Source: Desulfobacula sp. (GTDB lineage: Bacteria > Desulfobacterota > Desulfobacteria > Desulfobacterales > Desulfobacteraceae). Taken from it: a stretch of DNA of 14,035 nucleotides. The notes beneath the pieces were generated by a model. The model did no database searches and had not been told where the DNA came from. It saw only the letters and a program-made list of their open reading frames with translations. Both the position numbers and the translations under genes were made by a program. The stretch spans positions 1 through 14,035 of the forward strand of contig JAOZRF010000018.1 in the NCBI GenBank assembly GCA_029940245.1. Direction: 5' to 3'. This document shows, in pieces, positions 1 to 6,273 of this stretch (positions are counted from its first letter, which is position 1; each line of letters starts with the position of its first letter).

Positions 1-390
1 GTGTTTATGGCCGTGCTTGCGGAAAAATGCACTTAATTCGTGTTTACTGATGCGCATATCAGCCAGGGCCATAATCTCCAATACATCTTCGGCTTTCAGA
101 TTTAAGGCGATTTTTAATTTCATAAAAACCATATTGTTGGTTAAATGCTTTTCCAGCTCGGGTTGTGACCCTTCTTTTCTGCCTCTTTTATCATTTATCA
201 ACCCATTCAGGAAAATTGCCAGCTCAGTGTCACTGCATTTTTCAAAAGCTATGTCATCATCTTTTTTTAACCAATCGCTGATTTGTCCCCGGGTTACCTT
301 GTGGTCAGCCAAACCAAATATGGCAATCATTTTTGAATCATTAAGATCAAAAATATAGCGGATACGTCGTAATATATCGTTATTTGTCAT
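1..390 (-). CDS. yehS: YehS-like DUF1456 family protein (partial, cut by window edge)
   Basis: Reading the minus strand from the ATG at 390 gives 130 uninterrupted codons to the window edge, so the C-terminus is missing. The protein begins MTNNDILRRIRYIFDLND and contains LADHKVTRGQISDWL, FLNGLINDKRG and a second half with MKLKIALNLKAEDVLEIM. This is the two-repeat pattern of the DUF1456/YehS family, whose E. coli member starts MLSNDILRSVRYIL and carries SSFLNGLIYEKRG. Family members are about 150-160 aa, so perhaps 20-30 residues lie outside the window. The function is unknown; the family is usually cytosolic. A good ribosome binding site (AAGGA, six bases before the ATG) supports the start. 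It lies 119 bp downstream of the VanZ gene on the same strand, separated by a repeat-like segment, so it probably has its own promoter. The family call rests on recalled similarity. Confidence 0.85.
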   Translation of the reverse strand, partial: MTNNDILRRIRYIFDLNDSKMIAIFGLADHKVTRGQISDWLKKDDDIAFEKCSDTELAIFLNGLINDKRGRKEGSQPELEKHLTNNMVFMKLKIALNLKAEDVLEIMALADMRISKHELSAFFRKHGHKH

Positions 391-509
391 GCATATTCCT
401 TATAAAAACTATAGTTGGTGTTTGAACGAAAACTCACCCATCTACTTCGTTGCTGCAAAATCCTGCCAAATTATAAATCAGGCATCATGTACAGTAGTAC
501 ACTCCGGTT
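391..509. repeat. Probable dispersed repeat between vanZ-like and yehS-like genes
   Basis: This 119-bp gap has no ORF. Read on the minus strand it runs from the vanZ stop through AAACCGGAGTGTACTACTG, a TGTAC/GTACA inverted repeat (488-492 with 497-501), then GCAGCAACGAAGTAGATGGG and GTGAGTTTTCGTTCAAACA up to the yehS ribosome binding site. The string resembles a dispersed non-coding repeat that I associate with Desulfobacterales genomes. That is memory, not a search, and only one copy is present here. The TGA stop of the vanZ-like gene lies right at its edge. Confidence 0.4.
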
Positions 510-902
510 TCAAGATTTTTTACGCATAAAAACCTTAAGGTAAAAAAAACAGCCTGATATGCTTCCTGCACAATCTGCAAAAAAATCTCCAATTGAGGCA
601 TCCCTTGATGGAACAAATGCCTGGTGGATTTCATCTGATAATCCAAAAAGGCAAGAAAAGGCAATTGCTATAATTTTGATTTTTGTAAGAGACCAGGATG
701 GTTTTCCAGCAAAAAGGTCTCTGGCAAAAAGGAATGCCAGAAGGGCATAGGCGCCAAAGTGAAGCACTTTATCTTCATAGGGAAACAAAGACTCTGAAAT
801 GATGCCGGGATAAGAAGACTGCCAGAAAATAAACAGGCATAAGCCAATGACCGGCAGTCTGTAGGAGTAGATCAGCTTCAGCCTGTTAGAGGATTGTATC
901 AT
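510..902 (-). CDS. VanZ-like family membrane protein
   Basis: A 130-aa membrane protein of the VanZ-like family. It has a hydrophobic N-terminal segment (about 15-30) ending in WQSS, then the conserved DKVLHFGAYALLAFLFARD stretch (44-62). A further membrane segment follows (about 76-89), and then the signature GLSDEIHQAFVPSR leading to DFFADCAGSISG (87-117). Small stand-alone proteins of this type are common and their role is unknown. VanZ itself gives low-level teicoplanin resistance, but that should not be transferred here. The start lies inside the end of thrS (17-base overlap in a different reading frame), which suggests translational coupling and co-transcription with thrS. No strong ribosome binding site is visible before the ATG, consistent with coupling. 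The stop codon falls at the edge of the repeat-like segment downstream. Confidence 0.88.
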   Translation of the reverse strand: MIQSSNRLKLIYSYRLPVIGLCLFIFWQSSYPGIISESLFPYEDKVLHFGAYALLAFLFARDLFAGKPSWSLTKIKIIAIAFSCLFGLSDEIHQAFVPSRDASIGDFFADCAGSISGCFFYLKVFMRKKS

Positions 903-2799
903 CCAGAATTCTTTCTTTCACATGGTTTGATACGGATGTTACAAATTCATCCATGGAAAGGCCCATTCTGACCTTGCCATCAAGGGTTCTGACCGAAAGT
1001 GTCCTGGTTTCTTTTTCCTTATCTCCAATGGTAATGATCAGAGGAACATAGACAAGCTGGGCATCTCTGATTTTCTTTTTCAGGGTTTCGCTTCTCTTAT
1101 CCACCTCACATCTGATTCTATGGGTATCAAGCTCGGCTTTGATTTTTTCAGCATATCCCGCAAGATCCTGGTTGATGGGAAGCAGGATAGCCTGCACAGG
1201 GGCCATCCACAAGGGGAACCTGCCTGCAAAATGTTCCACAAGGATGCCGAAAAATCTTTCCAGAGATCCATAAATAACGCGATGGATCATTATGGGCCTG
1301 TGCTTTTCATTGTCCTGGCCCTTGTAACTCAGATCAAACCTTTCCGGCAAGGCCATGTCAAGCTGGACGGTTCCACATTGCCAGGTTCTTCCCAAAGCAT
1401 CTTTGATGTGGATATCTATTTTAGGACCGTAAAATGCCCCATCCCCTTCATTAATAAAATATTTCCGGCCATATTTGTCCAGTGCGGCTTTAAGGCCGTT
1501 TGTGGCTTCTTCCCATTGTTCATCCGATCCAATGGATTTTTTTGGCCGGGTGGACAGTTCCAGGTGAAAATCAAGGCCGAATCTGCTGTAGATTCTCTGG
1601 GATAAATTCAGTACCCCAAGAACTTCATCCTCGATTTGATCCGAAGTCATAAAAATATGGGCATCATCCTGGTGAAAGGCCCTTACCCTGAAAAGACCGG
1701 ATAAAGCTCCGGAAAGTTCATGCCTGTGAACCAGGCCGACTTCACCGGCTCTTACAGGCAGATCCCTGTAGGAGTATGCTTTTGTTTTATAAAGCAGCAT
1801 ACCGCCGGGGCAGTTCATGGGTTTTATGGCATATTCTTCATCATCAATCATAGATGTATACATGTTTTCCCGGTAATTTTCCCAGTGGCCGCTTTGCTCC
1901 CAGAGTTTTCTGTTCAGCATGACCGGGGTTTTGGTTTCCACATACCCTGCTTTTCTGTGTTCATCCCGCCAGTACTCTAAAAGTGCATTCCATATTTCCA
2001 TTCCCCTGGCATGGAAAAAGGGCATGCCGGCAGCTTCATCGTGAAAAGAGTATAGATCAAGTCTGGTGCCAAGTTTTCTGTGATCCCTTTTTTTTGCCTC
2101 TTCAATCAAGTGGAGGTATTTGTTGAGCTTTTTTTTATCAAAAAACGAGATGCCATAAAGCCTCTGGAGCTGTTCCCTTTTCTGGTCAGCTCTCCAATAG
2201 GCACCGGATATTTTTAAAAGTTTGAATCCTTTAATCATACCCGTATGGGGGATGTGGGGGCCGCGGCAAAGGTCTATGAAATTACCATTCCGGTAAAGGG
2301 ATATTTCTTCTGTCTCGTCAAGTTCATTAATGAGCTCAAGTTTGAATGGGTTGTCCTTGAATATTTCAAGGGCTTGTTCCTTTGAAACCACTTTTCTTTC
2401 AAAGCGGTTCTTTGCGTTAATGATTTTTTTCATTTCAGCTTCAATGGCGCCAAGATCATCCGTTGAAATCGGGTCCATATCAATATCATAGTAAAACCCG
2501 TCTTCAACCACGGGACCTATGGTCAATTTTGCATCCGGATAAATATTTAAAACAGCTTCCGCCATGACATGGGCTGAAGAATGTCTTAAAATATCAAGGC
2601 CTTCCTCGTCATTGGCAGTAATAAAACTGATGGCCGTATCCTTTTTAATGTCCTGGTTTAAATCAAAAAGCTGTCCATTAATTTTCATTGCCACGCAATT
2701 TCTGGCAAACCCCTCTGAAATACTAATGGCCACATCCATGCCTGTGGGAATATTTTCAAAGCCCTTTATACTATTGTCGGGAAATGTTATGTTAATCAT
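886..2799 (-). CDS. thrS: Threonyl-tRNA synthetase
   Basis: Class II aminoacyl-tRNA synthetase that charges tRNA-Thr in the cytosol. The 637 aa match the usual length (E. coli 642) and all modules are visible. There is an N-terminal TGS domain (1-62). The editing domain carries HSSAH (His73, His77) and DLCRGPHI (Cys178, His182). The catalytic core has NCPGG (zinc Cys330), motif 2 RHELSGALSGLFRVRAF (359-375), DDAHIF (zinc His381) and motif 3 beginning MIHRVIYGSLERFFG (zinc His506). A C-terminal anticodon-binding domain follows (about 535-637). The start MINITFPDNS is where the TGS domain begins in the family; the ribosome binding site is weak (GGAAAAC). In many bacteria thrS is followed by infC-rpmI-rplT; here a VanZ-like gene overlaps its end instead. 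It is divergent from rnd across an 86-bp AT-rich spacer. No thrS-type operator structure could be recognised in the leader. Confidence 0.98.
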   Translation of the reverse strand: MINITFPDNSIKGFENIPTGMDVAISISEGFARNCVAMKINGQLFDLNQDIKKDTAISFITANDEEGLDILRHSSAHVMAEAVLNIYPDAKLTIGPVVEDGFYYDIDMDPISTDDLGAIEAEMKKIINAKNRFERKVVSKEQALEIFKDNPFKLELINELDETEEISLYRNGNFIDLCRGPHIPHTGMIKGFKLLKISGAYWRADQKREQLQRLYGISFFDKKKLNKYLHLIEEAKKRDHRKLGTRLDLYSFHDEAAGMPFFHARGMEIWNALLEYWRDEHRKAGYVETKTPVMLNRKLWEQSGHWENYRENMYTSMIDDEEYAIKPMNCPGGMLLYKTKAYSYRDLPVRAGEVGLVHRHELSGALSGLFRVRAFHQDDAHIFMTSDQIEDEVLGVLNLSQRIYSRFGLDFHLELSTRPKKSIGSDEQWEEATNGLKAALDKYGRKYFINEGDGAFYGPKIDIHIKDALGRTWQCGTVQLDMALPERFDLSYKGQDNEKHRPIMIHRVIYGSLERFFGILVEHFAGRFPLWMAPVQAILLPINQDLAGYAEKIKAELDTHRIRCEVDKRSETLKKKIRDAQLVYVPLIITIGDKEKETRTLSVRTLDGKVRMGLSMDEFVTSVSNHVKERILDDTIL

Positions 2800-2885
2800 T
2801 CTTTGTTTTCCATTGTGTTTTATTATCTGTTATATATAAAACATGAATTTTAGAAGAACTGACCTAAACAATCAAGGGAAAAATT
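2800..2885. promoter_or_regulatory. Divergent intergenic region between thrS and rnd
   Basis: An 86-bp AT-rich spacer between the divergent starts of thrS and rnd, so promoters for both directions probably lie here or inside the flanking gene ends. A TATATATAAA stretch near 2830 could serve as a -10 region, but I found no -35 box at proper spacing and do not call a specific promoter. The only clear element is the rnd ribosome binding site AAGGG at 2874-2878. Confidence 0.4.
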
Positions 2886-4019
2886 TTGAATTACAAGTTT
2901 ATTGAATCGGATGAGGAACTTAAAAGTGTTTGTGATGATCTTTTAAAGGAAAAGATAATCAGTGTGGACCTGGAAGCAGACTCCATGCATTGTTTTAAAG
3001 AGAAGATCTGTCTGATTCAGATTGCATCTGCCAAACAGGCTTTTTTAATTGATCCCTTTGAAATTAAAAAGATCCCCCCTTTTATAAACCTGCTTGAAAA
3101 TAATGATGTAATAAAAGTGTTTCATGGGTCTGATTTTGATATCAGAAGTCTTGATAGAGATTATAATGCCCGGGTGAATAATCTTTTTGACACGGAAATT
3201 GCCTGTCGGTTTCTGGGCATCAAAGAGCGGGGACTTGCTGCCCTGTTAAAAAAAAATTTTAATGTGAATGTGGATAAAAAATTTCAAAAAGTTGACTGGG
3301 CAAGACGTCCGCTCAATCAGGATATGATTGAATATTCCGTTGGGGATGTGGCATATCTGACAAAGCTGTATGATATAATCCATCAAAAGCTTGTGGTAAA
3401 CGGTCGGCTTTCCTGGGCCAAAGAAGAGTTTGAAATACAGGCAACGGTCAGGTATGAAAATAATCATCTGCTGCCATTGTTTAAAAAATTTAAAGGTGCC
3501 GGAAAAATAGACAATCGGAGCCTTGCAGTCCTTGAAAATTTATTGCAGATGAGACTTTTGATTGCGCAGAAAAAAGACCAGCCCCTTTTTAAAATTATAT
3601 CAAATGCCTCTTTACTGACCATGGCCCTGAACAGGCCTGTAAAAACCGATCAAATGGTGAAGATGAGGGCAATAAGCCAAAAACAGGCAGACATGTATGG
3701 AAGTTTGTGCCTGGATGCGATTGAAAGGGCAATGGCACTTGAGCATAAAGCATTGCCTTTATATCCGAAAATCAGAAGACCCAAAAAAGATACCAGGGTT
3801 CAGGAAAGAATCGAACGTCTGAAAAAGATGAGAGAAAAAATAAGCAGTTCACTTGGAATTGAACCGGGATTTTTATTGAATAATGCTTTGATTGGTTCCA
3901 TTGCTTCTGAAAATCCTGAAACAGCCCAGGATCTTTTAAACATAGAACCTGTAAGGCAGTGGCAGGTGGAAGCAATGGGTGAAAAAATTCTTTCAACGCT
4001 TGGATTTTGTAAGTTTTAA
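2886..4019 (+). CDS. rnd: Ribonuclease D (3'-5' exoribonuclease)
   Basis: A 377-aa protein with RNase D architecture. The N-terminal DEDDy exonuclease domain carries VDLEADS (Asp28, Glu30), HGSDFDIRSL (Asp85) and IEYSVGDVAYL (Tyr150, Asp154), so all metal-binding and catalytic residues are present. An HRDC domain follows (about 210-285, around LENLLQMRLLIAQ), and a second HRDC-like helical segment lies at about 300-377. E. coli RNase D is 375 aa with the same residues at nearly the same positions. It trims 3' ends of tRNA precursors and other stable RNAs in the cytosol. The start is a TTG with AAGGG seven bases upstream; the only nearby upstream ATG (2843) is out of frame. The stop overlaps the first possible dapF start by one base (TAATG), which indicates an rnd-dapF operon. 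Confidence 0.95.
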   Translation: MNYKFIESDEELKSVCDDLLKEKIISVDLEADSMHCFKEKICLIQIASAKQAFLIDPFEIKKIPPFINLLENNDVIKVFHGSDFDIRSLDRDYNARVNNLFDTEIACRFLGIKERGLAALLKKNFNVNVDKKFQKVDWARRPLNQDMIEYSVGDVAYLTKLYDIIHQKLVVNGRLSWAKEEFEIQATVRYENNHLLPLFKKFKGAGKIDNRSLAVLENLLQMRLLIAQKKDQPLFKIISNASLLTMALNRPVKTDQMVKMRAISQKQADMYGSLCLDAIERAMALEHKALPLYPKIRRPKKDTRVQERIERLKKMREKISSSLGIEPGFLLNNALIGSIASENPETAQDLLNIEPVRQWQVEAMGEKILSTLGFCKF

Positions 4020-4030
4020 TGGAAAAAAAC

Positions 4031-4921
4031 ATGGAAATTGATTTTGCGAAAATGGAAGGCCTTGGCAATGATTTTATTATCCTGGATGACAGAAAGGGAA
4101 ATATAGAACTTCATGAAAATTATCCCGCTTTGGCAAAACGGCTTTGTTCAAGACATTTCGGCATCGGGGCCGATGGCATTATCCTGGTTCTTGACTCCCA
4201 TGACCATGATATTAAATACAGAATATACAATTCTGACGGTTCCCAGGCCCAGATGTGTGGCAACGGCATGCGGTGTTTTGCCAGATATGTGTATGAAAAC
4301 AAGATCATTTCCAAAAAAAAGATGCGCGTGGATACAAAGGCCGGAACGATCATACCAGAGGTGATCCTCAATGCACTACCGGGTGATAAGGACCAGGTTC
4401 ACTCGATACTGGTGGATATGGGAGAGCCTGTTCTTTTCTGCCGGGACATACCCTTTGAAAGCCCGAATGAAAAGGCCATTGAAGAGGGTTTGATTGTAGG
4501 GGATAAGGAATATCTTATTACGGCCTTATTCATGGGAAACCCCCATGCTGTTCTTTTTGTGGATGATGTGGAAAAAATCGATATTGAAAGAATCGGCCGA
4601 TTAATTGAAACCCATAAACGATTTCCTGAAAAAACCAATGTTGAGTTTATTCAAGTCATAAACAAACAAGAATTAAAAATGAAGGTCTGGGAAAGAGGAG
4701 CCGGGAGGACATTGGCCTGTGGCACTGGCGCGTGTGCCGCTCTTGTTGCTGCCAGTCTCACGGGCAGGGCATCTGACAGAGCCATTATCCACCTGGATGG
4801 CGGAGACCTTGACATCTTTTGGGATAAAAAAACCAACCATATTTTTAAGACAGGCCCTGCTACCCTGGTATTTGAGGGCTGGATAAAAATAGGGGACAGA
4901 CAAAAAATAAAAAAATATTAA
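4031..4921 (+). CDS. dapF: Diaminopimelate epimerase
   Basis: Converts LL-diaminopimelate to the meso form for lysine and peptidoglycan synthesis, without cofactor, in the cytosol. Visible hallmarks are KMEGLGNDFIILDD near the N-terminus, NSDGSQAQMCGNGMRCFARY with the first catalytic Cys (76 from this start), GNPHAVLF, and ERGAGRTLACGTGACA with the second catalytic Cys (230). I chose the ATG at 4031 (296 aa). It has GGA seven bases upstream and matches where family members begin. The in-frame ATG at 4019 overlaps the rnd stop (TAATG), has no ribosome binding site, and would add four residues. The two genes are clearly coupled. Oddity: homologues normally end soon after the GPAxLVFEG segment, while this protein continues with GDRQKIKKY. 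Those residues are encoded by a short repeat that recurs just after the stop. Confidence 0.96.
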   Translation: MEIDFAKMEGLGNDFIILDDRKGNIELHENYPALAKRLCSRHFGIGADGIILVLDSHDHDIKYRIYNSDGSQAQMCGNGMRCFARYVYENKIISKKKMRVDTKAGTIIPEVILNALPGDKDQVHSILVDMGEPVLFCRDIPFESPNEKAIEEGLIVGDKEYLITALFMGNPHAVLFVDDVEKIDIERIGRLIETHKRFPEKTNVEFIQVINKQELKMKVWERGAGRTLACGTGACAALVAASLTGRASDRAIIHLDGGDLDIFWDKKTNHIFKTGPATLVFEGWIKIGDRQKIKKY

Positions 4922-4936
4922 AAATAGGGGACGGAC
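4885..4936. repeat. Direct repeat straddling the end of dapF
   Basis: AAAAATAGGGGACAGAC at 4885-4901 recurs as AAAAATAGGGGACGGAC at 4920-4936, a 16 of 17 match. The first copy encodes the final dapF residues; the second begins on the stop codon and continues into CACGGTTTTC. The second copy also starts an inverted repeat: AAAAATAG (4920-4927) pairs with CTATTTTT (4972-4979). From memory, the GGGGACRGACCACG string is frequent in deltaproteobacterial intergenic repeats linked to REP-associated Y1 transposases. No transposase is present here, so the mobile-element interpretation is inference. Confidence 0.5.
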
Positions 4937-5129
4937 CACGGTTTTCTCCTCCGTTTTCTCTTGAACTTTTACTATTTTTTTTATGAAACATTGGAGCTAC
5001 AGATGAGGTTTCAATTGAGACAAAAAGACAAGTCGACCAAATATAAAATCAGCTTATTATTCAAGACGGATCATCAAAAGTTTCGTAGAATTATTGGAGT
5101 TTAAAAGATCAATGCAATATTGCAAAACT
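4922..5129. other. Convergent intergenic region after dapF
   Basis: This 208-bp stretch separates the convergent dapF and PIN-toxin genes. Its first 60 bases are the repeat element described for 4885-4936, including the AAAAATAG/CTATTTTT arms around a C- and T-rich interior. The remainder shows only short broken reading frames and a perfect 12-bp palindrome TGCAATATTGCA at 5113-5124. I see no GC-rich stem followed by a T-tract that would make a convincing bidirectional terminator. Confidence 0.4.
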
Positions 5130-5618
5130 TTATTCACCAGCCTCATGGAGTACAGCATCAATAAGTTGTTGGCGGATATAGATCCCGTTTTCAATGAGGG
5201 CCTCAATGTGCGGCTTGATTTTGTCAAGCAACCCTATGTGTTTAGCACGCAGGAGCAATCCAATGGTTCCGATTTGCTTTATGTTTAATCTTGCGGCGAT
5301 CTTTCTTGCCCGGGCATCATCCAGCAGGATGATGCAATCGGGCGTTGTCTGAGCCAAGGCAATTGCCTGGGCTTCTCCTGCATCCACAAGGATACTTAAG
5401 GGCTGAACCAGTTGAGACGAAGGACCTTTAATTTTTATCCATTTGACTTGGCTTATCTCATATGCACCGGGCAATCCCCGGCCTTTTACTGTTACTTCGT
5501 GCCAGATTTCGGGGGGAGCTATGATCTCAGAAAACATGCGGGGCAAAAGTTCGAGTTGCCCGATGCGTGTCAGGCCGATGAGGGGTCCACTGTCTGCAAC
5601 AGCTATGGCTTCAGACAT
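5130..5618 (-). CDS. DUF3368 PIN-domain protein, putative toxin of a UPF0175/DUF3368 pair
   Basis: A 162-aa PIN-fold protein of the DUF3368 type, a relative of VapC ribonuclease toxins. Visible acidic motifs are AVADSGPLIGL (Asp9), LVDAGEAQAIALA (Glu82) and ILLDDARARKIA (Asp100/Asp101), followed by the conserved GTIGLLLRAK segment (117-125). These fit the metal site of PIN nucleases, so cleavage of RNA is the likely activity; the target cannot be told from sequence. The ATG overlaps the antitoxin stop by eight bases in another frame, typical of translational coupling in toxin-antitoxin operons. Only a weak ribosome binding site precedes it. Length and domain appear complete, so the toxin may be active. 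A solitary toxin or a housekeeping nuclease is less likely given the coupled UPF0175 partner. Confidence 0.88.
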   Translation of the reverse strand: MSEAIAVADSGPLIGLTRIGQLELLPRMFSEIIAPPEIWHEVTVKGRGLPGAYEISQVKWIKIKGPSSQLVQPLSILVDAGEAQAIALAQTTPDCIILLDDARARKIAARLNIKQIGTIGLLLRAKHIGLLDKIKPHIEALIENGIYIRQQLIDAVLHEAGE

Positions 5619-5862
5619 TTTTTAATTCATCCATGATTTGATCATCATCAAGATTTATTACAGGTATTTCCATACGGCCCAATTCATCCATGAATTTTAT
5701 TTTGTTCATGTTGCACAGTTCCGCCGCTTTGCCGACAGAAAGACGGCCCAGCTCAAACAGTTTGACCGCGAGTAAAAAAAGCATTTCTTGTTCAAGAGCT
5801 TTTTTTGACTTGCCGGTAGATATCAAAAGATCATCACTGTATGGTATTGAGAGCGTTTGCAT
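5611..5862 (-). CDS. UPF0175 family protein, putative antitoxin
   Basis: An 83-aa protein of the UPF0175 family. Members of this family are found next to DUF3368 PIN proteins and are taken to be their antitoxins. The N-terminal part has SIPYSDDLLISTGKSKKALEQE. A small helical DNA-binding-like region follows: EMLFLLAVKLFELGRLSVGKAAELCNM with LSVGKAAELCNMNKIKFMDEL at 41-61. The tail MEIPVINLDDDQIMDEL probably contacts or folds with the toxin. AAGGAC sits about six bases before the ATG and supports the start. The gene order antitoxin then toxin with an eight-base overlap is standard. The end of a decayed XRE-type regulator gene lies only 20 bp upstream on the same strand, so the transcript may begin within or before that remnant. 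Autoregulation by the pair is expected from family knowledge but no operator was identified. Confidence 0.88.
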   Translation of the reverse strand: MQTLSIPYSDDLLISTGKSKKALEQEMLFLLAVKLFELGRLSVGKAAELCNMNKIKFMDELGRMEIPVINLDDDQIMDELKNV

Positions 5863-5882
5863 AATTTTGTCCTTTTTGTTTT

Positions 5883-6087
5883 CTATAAAGTGCTGTCCGG
5901 TTGGGCAAGGGCGATGTTCTGAAATTTATGCTTCATCACAACCAGGTTAAGCATATTTTTGACTAACGTTTTTTCATACGCTGATATCTGTTTTTTGTTT
6001 TTACTTTACGCCTATTTTTTCAGAAAGTTCGGCCTGAGTCCATTTTTTTTCAATTCTTAGTTGTTTTATCCTGTCCCCGATATTCAT
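5883..6087 (-). pseudogene. Decayed XRE-type helix-turn-helix regulator
   Basis: From an ATG at 6087 (AAGGG seven bases upstream) the minus strand reads MNIGDRIKQLRIEKKWTQAELSEKIGVK and then stops at 6001-6003. This is the first half of an XRE/Cro-CI helix-turn-helix domain. Immediately after the stop, in the +1 frame within an A-rich run, comes KQISAYEK. That is the usual continuation of the recognition helix in this family. The same frame then jumps to NMLNLVVMKHKFQNIALAQ, which resembles the C-terminal tail of roughly 110-residue regulators of this family, and it ends at 5883. So there appears to be one frameshift plus an internal deletion of perhaps 50-60 codons. The remnant ends 20 bp before the antitoxin gene. 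The 28-residue product could still be translated but lacks half of its DNA-binding domain. Confidence 0.75.
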
Positions 6088-6118
6088 AGTCCAGCCCTTT
6101 TTTTCAATATAAAATCCC

Positions 6119-6238
6119 TTAATTAAATAATATATCCAATAGAACGATAAAAATCCACATTTTTTCGCTCAAAGATATTAACAAGTTCGGTTTTTGGGGA
6201 CCACCCCATTCGTTGAGCAGTGACTGTAGTATGTACAT
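6119..6238 (-). CDS. Possible small ORF of 39 codons, unrecognised
   Basis: An ATG at 6238 is preceded by a near-ideal ribosome binding site (AAGGAG, six bases upstream). It opens a 39-codon frame starting MYILQSLLNEWGG and ending KMWIFIVLLDILFN, weakly hydrophobic at the C-terminus. It ends 31 bp before the decayed XRE gene on the same strand. I do not recognise it. A second frame over the same bases reads MGWSPKTELVNIFERKN and continues to SIGYII; its composition looks more protein-like and could be the remnant of another gene. It may be that the ribosome binding site belonged to a gene now frameshifted. Treat as weak. Confidence 0.25.
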   Translation of the reverse strand: MYILQSLLNEWGGPQKPNLLISLSEKMWIFIVLLDILFN

Positions 6239-6273
6239 GCGAGGCTCCTTTTATGCGGGAAACTTTAGTTATT

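Noticed and set aside
17..358. Plus-strand ORF of 113 codons at the left edge
   Set aside because: It is antisense to the YehS/DUF1456 gene, which has clear family motifs and a ribosome binding site. The plus-strand product is serine- and phenylalanine-rich shadow sequence.
1120..1605. Plus-strand 161-codon ORF inside thrS
   Set aside because: Antisense shadow of the conserved thrS catalytic region with no recognisable domain or ribosome binding site.
5094..5288. Plus-strand ORF of 64 codons over the PIN-toxin gene end
   Set aside because: Antisense to the well-supported DUF3368 gene; its upstream part only has broken frames.
6185..6215. TGGGG/CCCCA hairpin near 6196 as terminator for the acylase gene
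   Set aside because: Five-bp stem with no T-tract in the acylase reading direction, and it sits inside possible coding frames.
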